Source of the DNA: JAWVZH01 sp033722295
GTDB lineage: Bacteria; Bacteroidota; Bacteroidia; Chitinophagales; Saprospiraceae
NCBI GenBank assembly: GCA_033722295.1
Contig: JAWVZH010000125.1
Span: 1-8,317, forward strand
Direction: 5' to 3'
DNA: 8,317 nt
Below the pieces are notes generated by a model. It was given only the letters and a program-made list of their open reading frames with translations, was not told the DNA's origin and made no database searches. This document shows positions 6,116 through 8,317 of the stretch, one piece after another. How positions within the stretch are numbered: the first letter of the stretch is position 1; the number at the start of each line of letters is the position of its first letter. Both the position numbers and the translations under genes were made by a program.

Positions 6116-7184
6116 ATTTCACTGTAAAAGTGATTGGATGATAAAATACCGATCTCTCATCTGTTCGAAGCTGGAGAAAATAAGTTCCTGCAGCTAATTT
6201 GCCCACTGGAATATAGATCTCTGTTTTGCTTGGGCTAACTCGATAACTGACCAGTTTTCTGCCGGCAAGGTCACTTATTTGGACTTCTCCTCCAGGCCAT
6301 GAATCATCGATCTCTACCATCACTCCGTCAAGAGCAGGATTGGGGTATATACGAAGGATTCCGGTATTCAGGTCGTCATTGGAGGTTGTGTTACAATCAC
6401 CGCTTACATCCGAGCAATAAGTCCTGCCGGCAAGTGAGCAGTCAAGAATGAAAGGATTTCGCTTGTTGCCCTGATAGGTTGCAATGACCATGTTGTTCTC
6501 CCATTCTTTTTCATCCACCGGATCGAGATAATGCCAGGCACAGAGTGTAGATCGCTGACCAGAGAAAAATGAGGCATCGGCGACACTCCTGTAAACTGTA
6601 TAGAAGTAGAACATGGCACGTGCGACATTACCTTTATGATCCTCCCTCGGTTCGAATTCCTCATGGCCCAACTCGCTATAATCATCAATATTCTTTACCG
6701 GAATTGAGGTCTGTTCGCGATCTTCGATGTACCATACGGCCGTATTGCGATCGTCGATCTCATCGAATGGATAATTGAGGCGCGCAGAGTTGACAGCAGC
6801 GCGTGTAGGAAAGAGATGATGCATGTCACTTCTGGGATTGCCGCTCCCTGCTCCTCTGCTTTGAGGGAAAGTGTGTTCGCAATTTATGCCGTCAGGGTTA
6901 TTATTTTGAATAAGATCTCCTATCGGATCCGGGCTGTCAGGATCGAGATATAGTGAAAAATTACTGTAGACACAGGTAACGGAGTCGTCTTCATTGTAAA
7001 GCTCGGCATACATCAATTCGCGCGCATCCCGGTAGGACAGTACCTCATCTGGCCTGAATTCCAAACGCAATTTAGTTATCAACTGGGCGCCACTTTCACC
7101 GGGATATACATCCTCGTGGAATTGACAAAACACCGTTTGACTAAGGCAAAGGATGATCCACAACGTCCAAATTCTGCTCAACAC
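6114..7184 (-). CDS. Secreted endonuclease I family nuclease with T9SS sorting domain
   Basis: A 356-residue protein. The start is GTG 7184, since an in-frame stop lies at 7188-7190; TTG 7181 is the only close alternative. A signal peptide (MLSRIWTLWIILCLSQ...) ends near FC|Q at 20-21. Residues about 50-245 match the endonuclease I (EndA/Vvn, beta-beta-alpha metal) family: 'NCEHTFPQS' (101-109, probable general base His104), 'SDMHHLFPT' (119-127), 'VNSARLNYPF', 'GNVARAMFYFYTVY' and 'YQGNKRNPFI'. These are periplasmic or extracellular nonspecific DNases/RNases using a divalent metal. Several Cys (71, 102, 215, 249, 257, 264) may form disulfides. From about 277, 'LRIYPNPALDGVMVEI ... QISDLAGRKL ... 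LAAGTYFLQL' is a type A T9SS C-terminal signal, so the protein is predicted to cross the outer membrane and be released or surface attached. Likely roles are use of environmental DNA as a nutrient or biofilm DNA turnover. It is divergent from the MmcQ-like gene, with a gap under 50 bases. Confidence 0.93.
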   Translation of the reverse strand: MLSRIWTLWIILCLSQTVFCQFHEDVYPGESGAQLITKLRLEFRPDEVLSYRDARELMYAELYNEDDSVTCVYSNFSLYLDPDSPDPIGDLIQNNNPDGINCEHTFPQSRGAGSGNPRSDMHHLFPTRAAVNSARLNYPFDEIDDRNTAVWYIEDREQTSIPVKNIDDYSELGHEEFEPREDHKGNVARAMFYFYTVYRSVADASFFSGQRSTLCAWHYLDPVDEKEWENNMVIATYQGNKRNPFILDCSLAGRTYCSDVSGDCNTTSNDDLNTGILRIYPNPALDGVMVEIDDSWPGGEVQISDLAGRKLVSYRVSPSKTEIYIPVGKLAAGTYFLQLRTDERSVFYHPITFTVK

Positions 7185-7228
7185 TGTTTACTTTTATTCG
7201 AAATTAACTCAATTAAAGTTTGTCGCAA

Positions 7229-7585
7229 GTGAACGTCGAAGAATTCCGTGATTATTGTCTGCAAAAGAGAAAGGTAACCGAAGAGTTCCCCTTTGACGAA
7301 AACACATTGGTCTTTAAAGTGTCAGGTAAGATGTTTGCTCTGACAGGCTTGAATAATGAAAGCTTCAGGGTCAACCTCAAATGTGATCCACAGAGGGCCG
7401 TTGATCTTCGCGAACGGTATCCTCAAAGCATTGATCCCGGCTACCACATGAATAAAAAACACTGGAACACCGTTCATTTTGAAGAAGGACTGTCGGATAC
7501 CATCCTCAGAGAATTGATAGATCATTCATATGAATTGGTGATCCGGGGATTAACCAAAAAAGTACGTGAGCAATACTTTGAGTAA
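7229..7585 (+). CDS. MmcQ/YjbR family protein
   Basis: 118 residues from GTG 7229, giving 'MNVEEFRDYCLQK...', the usual N-terminus of this family; TTG 7220 in the same frame would add three residues (MSQ). Family features are clear: 'VTEEFPFDENTLVFKV.GKMFAL' at about 15-37, 'VNLKCDP..A..LRE.YP...PGYHMNKKHWNTV' at about 49-83, and a C-terminal 'LIDHSYELVIRGLTKK' helix. Members are small cytoplasmic alpha/beta proteins with a CyaY-like fold. They are often annotated as DNA-binding, but the true role is not established. No Shine-Dalgarno sequence is visible. The gene starts 44 bases from the divergent endonuclease start and its last 20 bases overlap the next gene if that begins at 7566 (8 bases if at 7578), so the two are probably one operon. 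Confidence 0.9.
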   Translation: MNVEEFRDYCLQKRKVTEEFPFDENTLVFKVSGKMFALTGLNNESFRVNLKCDPQRAVDLRERYPQSIDPGYHMNKKHWNTVHFEEGLSDTILRELIDHSYELVIRGLTKKVREQYFE

Positions 7586-8317
7586 CTCGGTAGACTATAT
7601 CATTGTTGGACTCGGATTGGCGGGCATAAATCTGTGCTGTGAACTGGAACGAGGTGGAAAGAATTATTTGGTCTTCGACGATGAACGTTCACCCGCATCC
7701 TTCAAGGCGGCAGGTCTCATTAATCCTATAACAGGAAGAAATTATGCCAAGTCATGGAGAATCGATGAACTTATTCCTGTCGCTCTGGAGAACTATCACT
7801 TTTTGAATGAATGGCTCGAGGGTGAGTATATCATCCCGCTGGATATTCGCAGAGCTCTCAATAACATCTCAGAAGAGAACAAGTGGGCTTCGCGATTTGG
7901 TGAAACTGGCTATAAACCCTATCTGACAGATCAATCTTTCTATGACCTGTCGGATTCTGGATTTTGCGATAATTCCCGTTCTGTTCGAATCGATGGAGCT
8001 TATCAGGTAAGAACCAAAAAGTTGACCATCAACTTCAAAGACCACCTTATAAGAACAGGCAGATGCCTGAATGAGACCTTCGACTTCAGCTCTGTCGACT
8101 ACGGACATTCGACTTATAAAGGTATCGAGTTCGACAACATCGTCTGCTGCGAGGGGGCTTTGGGAAAGCATACGCCATTCGACTATGTACCGATCATTCC
8201 TAACCTTGGTGAGGTGCTTCACGTAGAGCTGGCCAAAACTCAGCCTTCTTTTGCTTTCAAGAAAAAAGTTTTCGTTGTTCCACAGGAAGGCGGCTATTAT
8301 TGGGTGGGTGGCACCTA
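7566..8317 (+). CDS. FAD-dependent oxidoreductase, DAO family (3' partial)
   Basis: Open from GTG 7566 to the end of the window, about 250 residues. TTG 7578 in the same frame is an equally reasonable start (MSNSVDYIIVG...). The N-terminus 'DYIIVGLGLAG' (about 10-20) is a Rossmann dinucleotide-binding GxGxxG motif, and 'LVFDDE' (about 35-40) gives the acidic end of beta-2 that contacts the adenosine ribose of FAD. 'AAGLINPITGR' (about 48-58), 'NIVCCEGALG' (about 191-200) and 'VVPQEGGYYWVGGT' (about 237-250) follow the order seen in D-amino-acid oxidase/glycine oxidase-like (DAO) flavoproteins. It is cytoplasmic, with no signal peptide or membrane segment. The active-site half and C-terminus are missing, so the substrate cannot be read. 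It overlaps the MmcQ-like gene and is probably co-transcribed with it. Confidence 0.88.
   Translation, partial: MSNTLSNSVDYIIVGLGLAGINLCCELERGGKNYLVFDDERSPASFKAAGLINPITGRNYAKSWRIDELIPVALENYHFLNEWLEGEYIIPLDIRRALNNISEENKWASRFGETGYKPYLTDQSFYDLSDSGFCDNSRSVRIDGAYQVRTKKLTINFKDHLIRTGRCLNETFDFSSVDYGHSTYKGIEFDNIVCCEGALGKHTPFDYVPIIPNLGEVLHVELAKTQPSFAFKKKVFVVPQEGGYYWVGGT

Noticed and set aside
6114..7184. Endonuclease as part of a restriction or phage-defence system
   Set aside because: It has a signal peptide and a T9SS C-terminal domain, so it acts outside the cell; no methylase or defence partner is adjacent.
7869..8222. Minus-strand open frame of about 117 codons
   Set aside because: It is wholly antisense to the FAD oxidoreductase, whose plus-strand frame has conserved FAD motifs on both sides.

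Overview
The window looks like chromosome of a member of the Bacteroidota. The signs are a secreted nuclease ending in a type IX secretion (Por) sorting domain, signal peptides ending in ...SAQ or ...CQ, a tRNA without an encoded 3' CCA, almost no strong Shine-Dalgarno sequences, several GTG/TTG starts, and a match to the Bacteroidota -7 promoter element (TAnnTTTG) just upstream of the tRNA. I cannot assign a genus. No phage, insertion sequence, CRISPR array or origin is visible.

Layout. (1) Positions 1-3990, plus strand: a tightly packed operon of an FtsX/MacB-type ABC permease (5' end outside the window), a second paralogous permease, a LolD/MacB-type ATPase, and an outer-membrane beta-barrel with DUF1302-like motifs. 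The junctions are a stop codon meeting the next start region, a 3-base gap and a 14-base overlap. Together they suggest a two-permease machine that moves a substrate, probably a lipid, lipoprotein or other hydrophobic molecule, out of the inner membrane, with a dedicated outer-membrane partner. (2) Positions 3991-4071: a short convergent spacer with one hairpin. (3) Positions 4072-7184, minus strand: in transcription order, a secreted endonuclease I with a T9SS C-terminal domain, a pair of palindromes, tRNA-Arg(CCT), a spacer of about 190-240 bases with short heptad repeats, and a large TPR lipoprotein. (4) Positions 7229-8317, plus strand: an MmcQ/YjbR-family protein whose end overlaps the start of an FAD-dependent DAO-family oxidoreductase cut off by the window edge.

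The most interesting parts are the four-gene envelope operon, the TPR lipoprotein with a conserved-looking His-rich block, and the compact region upstream of the tRNA, where stop codon, palindromes, T-tract and possible tRNA promoter are stacked in about 50 bases. Nothing here is clearly a wholly new system; the envelope operon is the best candidate for undescribed biology.
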